Assembly: GCA_012295275.1 (NCBI GenBank)
Contig: CM022677.1
Coordinates: 356,305-396,304, forward strand
Direction: 5' to 3'
Length of the DNA: 40,000 nucleotides
DNA from: Chrysomallon squamiferum
Lineage: Eukaryota > Mollusca > Gastropoda > Neomphalida > Peltospiridae
Shown: positions 20,515-31,838 of the stretch, in pieces
Layout of the letters: the number at the start of each line of letters is the position of its first letter
Numbering within the stretch: the first letter of the stretch is position 1
Notes under the pieces: model-generated
What the model was told of the DNA's origin: nothing
Database searches by the model: none
Seen by the model: the letters and a program-made list of their open reading frames with translations, nothing else
Made by a program: the position numbers and the translations under genes

Positions 20515-23500
20515 TTATGCAAAATAAAATTATCTAATATTGTTAATTAAAAACAATACCTCTATTTTTCAATACACTGTGTTTTCAATACATAATATTA
20601 CCGCTACGCCTCTGTTTACAACATAAAACATGTAACATAAATAGTGATGGCGGTTCTGAAGTTGCGACTTATTTTCATAACGCCGTGTAAAATTACTCCT
20701 ACTTAGCTGTTCTGTGAAACAAGTTCTGTTAATAAAATATCACATAAGTATGGAAGCGTTCTCGATATTCACATATAATTCTACTGTTGTTTACAAAAAC
20801 ACGCTAACCTGGAAGCCAAATCTACATTTCTGAATGTACACAGAGTTTTCGCAATAAAATCACACCTGTAATGTTTACTTTTTCCCTTATTTCAGTAGTT
20901 TTTCTTACTTATTATTTTATTTATCATTTTAATTAATATTATTGTAGTTATTGTTGTTTTTACAAAAATAAAGAAATAAATATAATTTTAATTTTAATAC
21001 CGATAGTGCTGCACAATTTAAATAGTTGATACTGGATATTTAGACATAATATGTAGACGAGAATAGCCAGTTTAATCTGCTTTTTAAAAGCTTCAGGTGA
21101 GGTTTTATTAATAACTGGAGAAGAAACATTAAGATTCACTTGACAATAAAGACAATATTGTTATGTTTTAATAGGATGAATAAATTTCGTCTAGCTTTCT
21201 AAAAAATCCTCGTATCTCATAAAACACTAGTTCAGGAGGACAGGCATGTTTTCTATGATGTAACTTTAGAATTTTCAATATAAGATTTCTCCTAGATAAT
21301 GTACGTGAAATTATCAGTATTTTGTATGATGCAAACAGAGGAAAACAATAAAACATCACGTTATTTTCACTCAGTATCACATTTTTTATGGTAAAAAAAT
21401 AAATGGCGCTGGTTTTTGTATTAATGTGAATTACGTGACCTTTTATTCAAATAGAAAACGCCGCTCATCCCTGTGAATTTTAATTTTAATATCGTTTCCT
21501 ACGCAAAATCAAATTTTGTGATTCAAGTAAAGTGTAACTTCTCACGTGTTCAGTATTAACAGTTATTTGTTTCTGAATTTACAAGTCGAGCGCTGTAAAA
21601 TGCCACAATAAAATAAAAGCTCAGATCCAGATTAATGTGATATTTTGTTAACAACAGAACAGATTACACTAAAAAGCTCTGCATCACTCTGAAAACTGAG
21701 CTTTTAGTTTATAAGAATCCATAAATTTTTGTTGATAAGTTGATAATAAATGATGTTAAGGTACAATGTTTATGTTGTCAACATGAGCGCAGTTTTCACA
21801 TGTAATTTGAAATTGAACATTTACTTTATTAATATCATGAAGATTATTCTTGAAAAGCCGATAAAATTCCTTTAGCTGTATCCAAGATTATACTGACAGT
21901 TATATATATTATCAACATTTGTTACGATGCAAAACAGAGGTAAACTTAATAAAATATCAATGTAAACGGTGGTACATTTACTAAGATAAAATTTGTTTTT
22001 ATAGAGACAGAAAAAGATATGATCAGTGTGATTTTCTGTTATTTATTACTGTGATATGTAGAACGTAATGTGTAGAACTACAGAGATGCTGTGAGAGTAA
22101 TATTCTACATCTTAAAAAAAAGGTGACATTGCAGGAAACTGTTAGATTAATGTTATTATACTGGTAATTAATCCTCTAATTACTAATGTATTCTGAAGTA
22201 AAGTTAATAATAAATATATATCACTATCTCACTGATTAACATTGCATAACGCACTACAAATAAAGAAAATAACACGTTATTTTTTAATCAGTCTCAATTC
22301 TATTCGTAGGATTAAGAAAAGAAAATATATATTTATATAAAAAATAAACAATAAAAGAAACGAAAGAAAAAGAAGTAATATAAAAAAGAAAGATTAAGCT
22401 TGTCGAGGAGCGCAGTTTATAAGGGAAAAATGTAGAATCAAAAAAAGTAATATGAGATTTTATATTCATGTCAAAATCTTCACCTTTTCCTGTGTTTTTA
22501 ATTTAAAAAAGAAAAAAAAAAAAATTCCACTCAACATTGTCTTCGCTTCAGAAACTTGTTTTACATGGTAGACTGTAAAACTAATGACGTAATGGAGACC
22601 TCGCGTGACACTTTTCAAATACGTTTTACTCCATTTTTATTATTGAATGATAAATGAAGATTTTAAATAAGAAATATTCAACTTGTTGAGAATATTATAT
22701 AAAACCAAAGCAGATATCATAAAAAGAAACGGAAACACAATAATACAATCAACATTGCAAAAGTAATTAAAATGATTAATTTTAAAACGAATACACAACA
22801 CTGAAACAGTAAGTTAGATAGGAGATACACTGAAAGCATATAAACACAAAGATAAAGATAGCACAATAATAATAATAACTAGTTTGGACTGTTCATAGAG
22901 AGAAGCAAGCGGCGACAGAAAAAATGTTAAAACTGTAGAATTCATGGATTGATAGAGAAACACATGGACAGATGTGGGTATATATATTTGGCTGTAAGAA
23001 AAAGAAAATTGGTATATATATATACACAAACTCACAAGTTCTGTATATGTGTGTGTGTGTACTGAAGGAAATTAGAATGTTTGTATGCGTTATGTGAGGC
23101 ATGGGTATGTAGGAGAAATAGATGCAGACACAGATACAGAAAGACAGACAGATGTGAAAGTGAAAGGATGAGTTGGTACATACAGGTTATCTGTGAGAAA
23201 GAGTTAATGTGTTTGTTGTCAAATAACTGCTGCATGTGAAAGACAATGTCCTTGTTTATGAATAAATAAATACAAGTTCTAAGTGTTTTGATTGTTGTTT
23301 GGTTTAAACAAATATTGTTTTTGAATTGTTGAAAATTAGTTAAAAGATATTAGAAAAAAGCTGAAATGAATCAGGCTAAAAAATTATTTGAGCTCTATTA
23401 AAACCAATATTTAAAAAAAAGAAAAAGATTTGCATCAATTTTTATTTTAAAGAAATTTAAATTAAAAAGTGTATGTATATAATAATAATAATACCAATAA

Positions 23501-24000
23501 ATTTAAAATGTTTAAAATTAATTTGCTTCATTATGGCTTCATTATGACAGTCTCTGACATCAAATAAAAGTGAAATGGGTTCATCATACAAAATCTTAAA
23601 TGCATACGTCACTAGAATTCATTACTGGAATGCATTCTTACAAAAAGTTGAGTTTAGTTTTGTCTTAAAATGCCATTGTAATTATGCTTCCTATTTAATA
23701 AACTTCAGTTTGATTAGTAACATTATGCACAGTGATCTTGACTGATTAAGATTTATAGTGTATGTTGTATGAGAATTCACTGATGTTATTCAAGGGAAAA
23801 TTGGAAAAGAAAGGTTTTAAGCGAAATAGGAAATTTACAATAATTAAGTAATAATAATAAATAAAATCAAACAACAAATAATGGAAACTGGCTCTTTTGA
23901 AACTGCTGAATTTAATATTGGAATATTTTGCTCCCAATTTTTTTATATTTTTTTATATAGAATTAGCCAAATTCATCTAAAAGTAGTAAACCGAGTTTAG
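19796..24000. other. Long AT-rich stretch without recognised gene
   Basis: Includes a TTTA array (20484-20517), two degenerate copies of a ~70-bp word (about 21305-21385 and 21905-21975, both with gatgcaaa, cagagg and aataaaa), short TATA-type arrays (22979-23028) and AT-rich spacers. Short open frames are I/L/S/F-rich and look accidental. This could be intron or intergenic DNA. Confidence 0.5.
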
Positions 24001-24040
24001 CTCAGTCTTTCTTGTATATTTATAAACACGTTAAACCATT

Positions 24041-24082
24041 AGACCATTAATGCATATGCAATGTCATATCTATTAATGGTCT
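24041..24082. repeat. Short inverted repeat (11-bp arms)
   Basis: Arms agaccattaat and attaatggtct enclose a 20-base loop that contains atgcatatgca. It directly precedes the word aagggaaataactctattta. Confidence 0.6.
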
Positions 24083-24118
24083 AAGGGAAATAACTCTATT
24101 TAACGGGTTTGTAAATAT

Positions 24119-24121
<3 letters not shown>

Positions 24122-24154
<33 letters not shown>
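24122..24154. repeat. (GA)n microsatellite
   Basis: Uninterrupted GA dinucleotides, about 16 units. Confidence 0.97.
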
Positions 24155-24156
<2 letters not shown>

Positions 24157-24634
24157 TAAAGAATGCCATTCAGCATCATTAGTGTTGATTCTAGTGCTTT
24201 GATTGTTTTCATAAAATCGACAAGATGTGTATATATATATAAATAAATAAAATAATGATTAAATCAGATTATCTTTTGCTGATTGACAAGAAATACTGAA
24301 GAGATTGATCAATATATACATAATAAAAATAAAAACACACAGACTGTTCTTTATTTATTTTTATTTTTTTAAGAAACTGAAAAACATTTCAGCATGATTT
24401 TCCATTTTGATTATTGTTTTTGATTATTGATTTAATTAACATTCGAAACATTAAATACTATTTTGTACTTATTATTATTTGAAGTAAATGTGTACATTGG
24501 ATGTTCTGATCACATTGACAATGCAGTCTCTTGGAGATCACTGAGTTTTCAAAATTATTTCCCTTCAGATTTCTCTTTTTTCCCATGATTTTCTCAATGT
24601 ATTTATAAATTCAAGTTAGATTGATTTTATTGTC

Positions 24635-24796
24635 TTACATTTCAGTCAAATTTTCTCCTGAAAGTGTTTCTCTGGACAGGGAAGACTGTGATGTAATAGC
24701 ATTCTGGAGATCTAGTGAACCTTTTCTGAAAATGTGTCTTACAACATTTTCAACTGAAGTGCTGGCTAAGGCAGCTTGAATCTGTTGTCGGGGATC
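24635..24796 (-). CDS. Candidate 3'-terminal exon (53 residues), unrecognised
   Basis: On the minus strand a good acceptor (TTTTGTTGTAG) is followed by a 54-codon open stretch starting DPRQQIQAALASTSVENVVR and ending SRETLSGENLTEM, with a stop at 24635-24637 and AATAAA only a few bases later. Composition is normal, not simple repeat. A diverged homolog lies on the opposite strand at about 25850-25990 (reading TSVESAVRPIVRQGSLKRQN). Two diverged copies with a shared reading phase argue that the sequence was once protein. The family is not recognised. Confidence 0.45.
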   Translation of the reverse strand, partial: DPRQQIQAALASTSVENVVRHIFRKGSLDLQNAITSQSSLSRETLSGENLTEM

Positions 24797-25667
24797 CTAC
24801 AACAAAATATAATATTCATTAATAAACTAAACATAAAATAAAGTGCAAGTAGTATTTTTTTGTCAGCCCTAATTGCATTTCATGTAATTTTAATAAAAAT
24901 AATTTTTTTTAAACTTTTATATAAAAGGATTAAAATAGCAATACAAAAGAGATTATGAAAAATACATTTTAATATATTTGAATACTTCTATAACTTGGTA
25001 AAATTTGATATTTACACTGTATTTTAGACCTTTAGTCCAGTTTACGATGACTGCCAGGAATATTAAGTAAATAAACATTTTAAACCTACATAGCAATTAC
25101 CTTAGTCAGTAAGAAAATGGTCTAAAAATACTGATTCTACTTGAAATACTAACATGATGAAAATACATATTGAGGTTATTCTGACAATCTTTAATTAACC
25201 TTAACAATTGTTATACTTACATCATTAGTAACAAATTATTTGATTAATTAAAACATTTAATTCTAATATTCTTTCCTGCCACTTTAATGTAATTTAATTT
25301 TTATCATTAATGAAATATATTTTGTCTTATAAATAAACTGCAATTATCCTATGCATTCAGGCAATACTTACAAAAATGATCATTAAGGTATATTTTAAAA
25401 TGTATTTGAAACAAAGACAACATTCCACATACATGTGATAAAACTAAGATGAATTTGAATCACATAATTAAAGCCAAAGTAAAATTTTTCATTAGAAACA
25501 CCTTTAACAAAATTAATATAGATCTGTTTTTATTTATGAACTTATTTCAACATTATTTCTTAAGTCATGTAGTTCTTGTGAGTTAGAAATGAAACTGTTC
25601 TGATTACTCCCAGTACAAATTTAAGCTAAAAAGAAATAATACAATGCTAATGGAAGTATACTAAGTC
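24797..25667. other. AT-rich DNA, possibly intron
   Basis: AT-rich with no repeats of note and no exon-like segment. If the exon at 24635-24796 is real this would be its upstream intron. Confidence 0.4.
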
Positions 25668-25737
25668 ACCTGCTGCTCAACTTCCAGGTTTTTGTCTTTG
25701 CCACTGTCACACACAGCCATCACAGTCATCTGTCAAG
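25668..25737 (-). other. Exon-like segment related to 28041-28085
   Basis: On the minus strand reads MAVCDSGKDKNLEVEQQ and reaches a CAG/GTGACT donor at 25669. A homologous word lies at 28041-28085 (SSKDNSQKVEQQV), where the frame runs on instead of stopping. It supports a decayed, partly duplicated gene in 24.6-28.1 kb. Confidence 0.3.
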
Positions 25738-25769
25738 TTTTAATGTTTGTCTTCCTCTGGTTTTAGCAT

Positions 25770-25990
25770 TTTCAAATATTTCAAGTTTTTCCCCTGACAT
25801 CTGACAGTTGATATTGGTGACCTGGGGGAAGACTCTCAAAGTCAGATTTGTTGTATTTGTCACCAAAACTGATTCAAGCTGCCTCAGCCTGCACTTCAGT
25901 TGAAAGTGCTGTAAGACCCATTGTCAGACAAGGTTCACTAAAGCGGCAGAACTTTCACACAACTGAGTCGATGCTGACACTGGACTAGAG
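25770..25990 (+). pseudogene. Plus-strand homolog of the 24635-24796 exon
   Basis: About 85 bases from 25865 match the reverse complement of 24700-24790 with conserved reading phase. The frame reads IQAASACTSVESAVRPIVRQ then GSLKRQNF, ending TESMLTLD and a stop near 25989. An in-frame stop lies upstream near 25820. It is either an inverted duplicate of the terminal exon or part of a second gene. Function is unknown. Confidence 0.4.
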
Positions 25991-25994
25991 ACTG

Positions 25995-26460
25995 GATGAC
26001 TGACTGTTCAGAGTCTAATTGTTGGGTGTGCTGCCTCATCTGAGTAAATAAATAAATAAATAAATAAAATACTGTATAAAATATAAATAAAATACTGCTA
26101 CTACTACATTTACTGCAACACTACTAATCTACTTTTATTATCATCATTACTACAACTAATATTTACTATTATTCCTTATTCAACTAGGGCTACTGTTATT
26201 GAAATAATACTCCTATTACTAAAATTACTATCCATTAATACTAGTAGTACCACTACAACCAATTTTATTTAATCACCATGAGTCTCACAAGGTACATTAT
26301 ATTACAAAGCTATGGAGACAGCATCATCAACTAAAACATCACCAAAGTCAATTCTGCAACATTACTGTTATTATTAATAATGCTGCAAGTACTAATGCTG
26401 TAACATCTACATTACTACAACAACAGAAATGACTAATACTATTACTATAACAATAACAAC
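25995..26460. repeat. (AAAT)n and interrupted ACT/ATT triplets
   Basis: AAAT units at about 26043-26070, then a long stretch of diffuse CTA/ACT/ATT triplets with interruptions. No gene supported. Confidence 0.7.
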
Positions 26461-27360
26461 CTTTACAGATGCTCCTTTCTGCCATACTCTTTGATGACAT
26501 TTCTGTCTTGTGGTAAATTAGCTCATCTTGCATATGGAGCAGTTTCTTTACCTTTTTAGTTATGTATGTGTCCATCTCCAATGTATTTTAGTATGTCTGT
26601 CATTAAAAGAATAGTGATAGGAACGTGTCTGGTAACAGGAAAGTTAAACATTTTAAAATATTCTGTTTTAAAATATAGAAATTTACAACAAACTAATCAG
26701 GTCTATATGAATGGAAGTGTGTGTCACATGTGTGTTAATGTGAGAGAGACAGTGAGAGACATGTAACATGATATAAAATGTAGTGTATGTTACAAAATAC
26801 TAATGTATGTGTACTTATTGATATATTAGTTACAAAATGCAACTTCTTACTTTAACTTAAATTAAACTTCATTAGGTTTAGAATAATAAGAAAACAAACT
26901 CAAGTTCACCTGTTCCGTTTTTTTTTTCTCTCTTTTCCAATGGCAGCAGTACAAACTTTATACTCAGTGCTGGACAGCACCTTCTACTGAAACAACTTCA
27001 CTAGTCAACAACAGCACATCAATCAGAGCTGTATGTGTATTCTGAAAATAAAAATACAAATAAAATAATAAAAATAATAAACTGTTATAAATAAATAACT
27101 AATGTTTCTGTTATTATTAAAATTTAAATTCTACTGGTACCAGTTACTCGATTATTCAGACACAAAAGGGTGTGGGATATTTTTGATGTACTTTGTATAA
27201 TCATTATAAGATAATGATGCTAATGGTAATAATTTAAATAATTAACAAAACAACAGGAAACAAATGATTATTATTATGGTATTTTACAATCTGTAAAGAG
27301 TTGTTACTCTAAAATTTGTTTTACTTTCAAAGAAATAAAAATAAGATAAAATCTCACAAC
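26461..27360 (-). other. Weak exon-like islands in AT-rich DNA
   Basis: Two islands have ordinary composition on the minus strand. The first, about 26460-26581, reads MEMDTYITKKVKKLLHMQDE then LIYHKTEMSSKSMAERSICK. The second, about 26930-27040, follows a TATTTTCAG acceptor and ends at a CAG/GTGAAC donor but contains a stop. They may be exons of the same decayed gene as 27360-28085. The evidence is weak. Confidence 0.25.
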
Positions 27361-27460
27361 TTGGAATTGTGCAGTCTGCAGTGTCTGTACAGCTGATTCA
27401 TCCTTCTCCATAACGCAAATTCCCTTTCTAGACAGCAACTGAACAATACTGCAATGACCT
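27360..27460 (-). other. Candidate exon, unrecognised
   Basis: An acceptor (AATATTTTATAG) precedes ~100 bases that are open in two frames, one reading SIVQLLSRKGICVMEKDESA, the other CLEREFALWRRMNQLYRHCR. The reading frame cannot be chosen from sequence alone. Confidence 0.3.
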
Positions 27461-27587
27461 ATAAAATATTTAACATCAATGGTAAACAAAGTTTTTAGAA
27501 ATTCAAACATGAACAGGATTCTTTTTTTTTTTAATGAATCTACATTTGTCTGATAAATGTAATTTTGTTTGCTTATTATCATTCATG

Positions 27588-27692
<105 letters not shown>

Positions 27693-27765
27693 ATAAAAAA
27701 CATACCCTGCCACTGAAAACATTCTAACACAGGCCTGACACATTACTTGACACCAGACTGTTGAT

Positions 27766-28085
27766 TCACATTATCAATAGTCTCTTGTATCCCTTCTCTG
27801 GAAAATGAATTTTTGTGATGATGATGTAGGGGACAGGGACCTGGGTGCGTTGGTACCACTCTAAATCAGGTACAGGACTAGCCCGTTCCTTCAAACTGTC
27901 AATTTGGTGACACATCACTCTCATGAATGTTGCCTTCCTGAGTACCATCTTATTCCACTGCAGCTACAACCTCTGTTTTCTTCTCTCTGTTTTCTTTATC
28001 TTCTTATCCAGCTTCATTATCAGAGATGCAAGCTCAGATGTTACCTGCTGCTCAACTTTCTGGCTGTTGTCTTTGCTACTGTGTG
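27766..28085 (-). pseudogene. Coding-like segment with coiled-coil part, one internal stop
   Basis: On the minus strand one frame reads through ~105 codons with a single TAG. The first part is charged and heptad-like (VEQQVTSELASLIMKLDKKI then KKTERRKQRL), the second reads NKMVLRKATFMRVMCHQIDS, LKERASPVPDLEWYQRTQ and VPVPYIIITKIHFPEKG. A stop follows near 27766. Composition is clearly protein-like and unlike its surroundings. At 28086 the sequence is cut by the start of composite copy 3. The family is not recognised; a faint likeness to the DP-type coiled coil was considered too weak to use. Confidence 0.45.
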
Positions 28086-28243
28086 CATAAGTATGTATGT
28101 ATGTATGTATTGTATTGCATTGTTGTTGTGTGTGTATGTGTGTGTGTGTGCGCGCATGCGTGCGTGAGTAAGTATGTATGTATGTATGTGTGTATTGTAT
28201 TGTATGTGTGTGTGTGTGTATGCGCGTGCGTGCGTGCGTCCGT

Positions 28244-28326
28244 CGGTTTGAAAAAGGTGTCTTCCAATGTGAAACTGAATTGGCACATCACGACGGCGCG
28301 ATTATCAATGCATTTCAATTTCAATG
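28244..28326 (+). repeat. Module M1 copy e
   Basis: The same subtype as 11702-11783 (gaaactgaattggcacatca), after a TATG/CGTG tract. Confidence 0.65.
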
Positions 28327-28329
28327 TTT

Positions 28330-28498
28330 CCTTTTTATTTTTTTATTTTTTTATTTATTTATTTATTTTAGTATTTATTTATTTTTTAGTCATTTAGAAA
28401 ATAAATAAGTAAATAAATAAATAAACAAACAAACAAACAAACAACAAACATACAAACAAACAAACAAACGAAAACTATTAATAATAATAATAGGATGA

Positions 28499-28559
<61 letters not shown>

Positions 28560-28589
28560 AAAAACAACACCAACAGCAGCAGCAACAAT

Positions 28590-28673
<84 letters not shown>

Positions 28674-28680
28674 AATAATA
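28330..28680. repeat. TTTA, AAAC, AAT and CAA microsatellite chain
   Basis: Includes an uninterrupted (AAT)n near 28500-28546 and a (CAA)n of about 27 units near 28590-28670, the longest pure CAA array in the window. Open frames encode poly-L, poly-T or poly-I. Confidence 0.95.
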
Positions 28681-28785
28681 ACTGACAGTGGACTGATGAA
28701 ACCCGGCGGCTCTTTTCCTTTTCTCTCGTCATATTTTTATTTATTTATTTATTTTTTTCAAATTATTTTTTTCTTAATAATTATT

Positions 28786-28821
<36 letters not shown>

Positions 28822-28861
28822 TATTTATTTATTTATTTATTTATTTTTTATTTTTTTTTTC

Positions 28862-29173
28862 TGTAGTCTTTAACGTGATATTGACATCGGTAGTGAGTTC
28901 CGAGACCCACTATTGTTATACTTTATTACTAGGAAAGGCTGGTACCAGTAAACCTGGAATGTATAAATTACACTGGGTCCATTATAGAGCATCACCTATA
29001 TTTTTATTAAGTTCAACTTTTATAAGTAAAAATCTTTTTCTTTGAGCTTAATTCTCACATTGCTTATTTACAGAATTTTCATCATTTATCCCAAATAGTG
29101 ACTAATGAACTTAGAATAATAATAATAATAATAATAATAATAAGAAGAAGAAGAAGAAGAAGAAGAAGAATTA

Positions 29174-29205
<32 letters not shown>

Positions 29206-29432
29206 GTAATAATAATAGGCAGTGGACGGATGAAGCCCGACGGCTTTTTTCTTTTTTTCTCTTCCGCCGAGTGGAGTGCAGTCGACCCGACCCGACCTGA
29301 CCCGACCCGACCCTACCCGAGTGAAGCCGAACGGAGCTGAGCTGAGATCGGTTCCCATGGCAACGGTGAGACGAAGGTTAGAAAACTGGGTCTCGGTACT
29401 CGCTACCGATGTCAATTTCGCCTTAAAGACTG
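28862..29432. mobile_element. Foldback element, copy 2
   Basis: The left end (28862-28912: agtctttaacgtgatattga then catcggtagtgag) and right end (29361-29432) are inverted copies of each other and of 11515-12219. The inside differs on the left: 28917-29110 is an unrelated AT-rich stretch in place of the TG tract and M1. The right side keeps AAT/AAG/CAA triplets, M2 (29220-29266) and the (CCCGA)n stretch (29283-29325). Confidence 0.7.
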
Positions 29433-29556
29433 CACAAAAATTAAGAATAAAAATAAAAATAAAAAAATAAAAAAATTATTGACAGTGACACAATTTACAG
29501 TCCATCACCACGAAAGATGAAATGCTGTTCACAACAACAACAACAGCAGCAGCAGC

Positions 29557-29588
<32 letters not shown>

Positions 29589-29667
29589 CAGCAATAATGC
29601 TAATTTCGTGCAAACTGACCCGTGAACACAGGAGAAGTACGAAACCTTTCTATTATTATCATTACCG

Positions 29668-29757
<90 letters not shown>

Positions 29758-30104
29758 GTTATTATAGTATAGTACAGTACCGTAGATGCACAGACACACA
29801 CACACACGCATGGCGCTTTCTTTCTTTCTTTGAGTAGAAGAAGAACAAGAAAATCGAATACTGCCAGCGCTTTATTTTTTTTTTTTTTTTCTTTTTTTTT
29901 TCTTTTCTTTTCTTTTATTATTTTTTTTTAATTCTTTTTCTTTCTTTTTCTTTTTTATTTTTTTTTCCTCATGTTTTTATCTTATTTTTTTATTTTTGTC
30001 ATATTTTTATTTTAAGTTTTACATATTTTATTTTATTTATTATTTTTTTCATTTATTATTATTATTATTATCATCATCATTTTTATTATTATTATTATTA
30101 TTAT

Positions 30105-30142
<38 letters not shown>

Positions 30143-30191
30143 TTATTGCCATCGTCATCGTTATTTAGCGCACGCAATAAGAACAACAAAG

Positions 30192-30198
30192 ATAAATA
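30192..30198 (+). promoter_or_regulatory. TATA-like box of 5S copy 3
   Basis: ATAAATA at -30 to -24, in a 40-bp upstream stretch identical to that of copy 1. Confidence 0.6.
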
Positions 30199-30221
30199 GA
30201 CCTCGGTTCGTTAAAGCGATC

Positions 30222-30339
30222 GTCTACGGCCACACCACGTTGAAAACACCGGTTCTCGTCCGATCACCGAAGTTAAGCAACGCAGGGCTCGGACAGTACT
30301 TGGATGGGTGACCGCCTGGGAACACCGAGTGCCGTAGAC
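30222..30339 (+). rRNA. 5S ribosomal RNA gene, copy 3 (consensus copy)
   Basis: 118 nt, matching the majority base of the three copies at every position. The terminal stem (first nine with last nine) is perfect. The lower helix pairs CTCGG (67-71) with CCGAG (104-108), so the structure is kept although those bases differ from the GCCCGG form common in other invertebrate 5S genes. A-box (about 49-62) and C-box (about 79-98) regions are intact. Of the three copies this is the best candidate for a working gene. It sits alone in composite copy 3, not in a tandem array. Confidence 0.94.
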
Positions 30340-30350
30340 ACGCCTCTTTC

Positions 30351-30354
30351 TTTT
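30351..30354 (+). terminator. Pol III T-run terminator of 5S copy 3
   Basis: The first TTTT after the gene, followed by a TTTTC/TTTC array to about 30412. Confidence 0.55.
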
Positions 30355-30580
30355 CTTTTCTTTTCTTTTCTTTCTTTCTTTCTTACTTTCTTTCTTACTT
30401 TCTTTTTTATTTTAAGAGCAACAGCAAGAGCCAATTGACATCGGTAGCGAGTGTGTGCGTGGGCGCAGGTTTTGGAGTGACCGTGTTGTGTATGTGTGAT
30501 TGTGTGTGTACGTATGTTTGTTATTTCAGAACGCGCCTGTGTGTGTGCGTCTGCGTGTGCGTGTGCGTGTGTGCGCGTGC

Positions 30581-30664
30581 CGGTTCGAAAACGGTATCTT
30601 CCAACGTAAAATTGAATTGCGAGATCACGACGGCGAGATAATTAATGTATTTTCATTTCGATTT
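30581..30664 (+). repeat. Module M1 copy f
   Basis: Nearly identical to 943-1026 and in the same context downstream of 5S. An ATT array (30666-30737) follows. Confidence 0.7.
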
Positions 30665-30675
30665 TATTATCATCA

Positions 30676-30737
<62 letters not shown>

Positions 30738-31061
30738 GTTATTATTGCCATCGTTATCGTTGTCGTTATTCAGCGCACGCAATAAGAAGAACGAAGATAA
30801 ATAGACGTCGGTTCGTCTTTGTTTTTTCTTGCTTTTTTTTCTTTCTTTTTCTTTCAAATTTTCAGGCACTGCCGGACAATTCGGCAGTTGCCTCATCTAT
30901 TGACGAATAACCTACCCATTTACAATTGACCAGGCTCTCTTCGAACATTAAATATGATTAAATTCTGTCGTAATTGAAAATAACGACGATTACGATTTAA
31001 TTTATAAAATGGTCAGACACGTTGTTGTTGTTGTTGCAGCAGTTAGTCCGAAAACATCTTT

Positions 31062-31408
31062 ACGAATGGAAGATCGAGCCCACTCCACAGACGACAGTGT
31101 GCCTAGTGTGCGTCGGTGTCGTGGACTCAGTCTTGCATGCGTTTTTTTGATCACTGCTGCAAAACTAACTCATTTATTAAACGTATTGAACCCTGTTGAA
31201 AAAAAGCAAACAAACAAACAAAAAAGCACAACAATTTTTTGGCAGCACCAAGTTCAAACTAAATCCATATAGAATGATTTTTGGAATCAAACACACAAAC
31301 GTGGCGGCAACTTTGCATCGAATTTAGAGATTATTTTTCTCTGGTAATTTCGACGAGTACACGAAACGAGAATTATTAGAGGGAGATAAGCTGTGTAAGG
31401 AAATGAAG
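31062..31408 (+). repeat. Conserved block K, copy 3
   Basis: The same block as 1108-1459 and 13397-13742. It is followed by M2 (31416-31462), T-rich DNA (31486-31578) and a TG/CG tract. Confidence 0.75.
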
Positions 31409-31724
31409 GCGGTGACAGTGGACGGATGAAACCCGATGTGTTTTTTCGTTTTCTCTCGTCATATTATATATATATATATTCTTTTTTTTTTTTTTTTTTT
31501 TTTAATATTTATTTCTTTATTTATTTTTATTTTATTTTTGTCTTTTTTTATTTTTTTATTTTTTTTTTTTTTTTTTTTGGAGTGGCCGTGTTGAGTATGT
31601 CTGATTATGTGTGTACGTATGTTATTTCAGTTCGCGCCTGCGTGCGTGTGTGTCTGTGTGTATGTGTCTGTGTCGGTGTGTGTGTGTGCGTGCGTGCGTG
31701 CCTGTGAGCGTGCGTACGTGCGTG

Positions 31725-31808
31725 CGGTTTGATAAAGATAACTTCCAACGTAAAACTGAATTGCGAGATCACTACAGCGCGATGGTGAATGTATTTTCAT
31801 TTCGACTT
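31725..31808 (+). repeat. Module M1 copy g, next to the LINE junction
   Basis: The third instance of M1 standing immediately before a composite/LINE junction. Confidence 0.7.
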
Positions 31809-31838
31809 TGTTGTTGTTGTTGTTATTACCTTATTGTA

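Noticed and set aside
22814-23235. Minus-strand frames with THTHI-type repeats
   Set aside because: Degenerate TATG/TGTG simple sequence; no splice or domain support.
27766-28085. Homolog of the DP transcription-factor dimerisation region
   Set aside because: Only a loose pattern of charged helix plus a VPYIII strand; key residues could not be matched with confidence.
28478-28866. Poly-L / poly-T / poly-I frames of 84-123 codons
   Set aside because: Pure CAA/AAT microsatellite in coding length by chance; no start context or domain.
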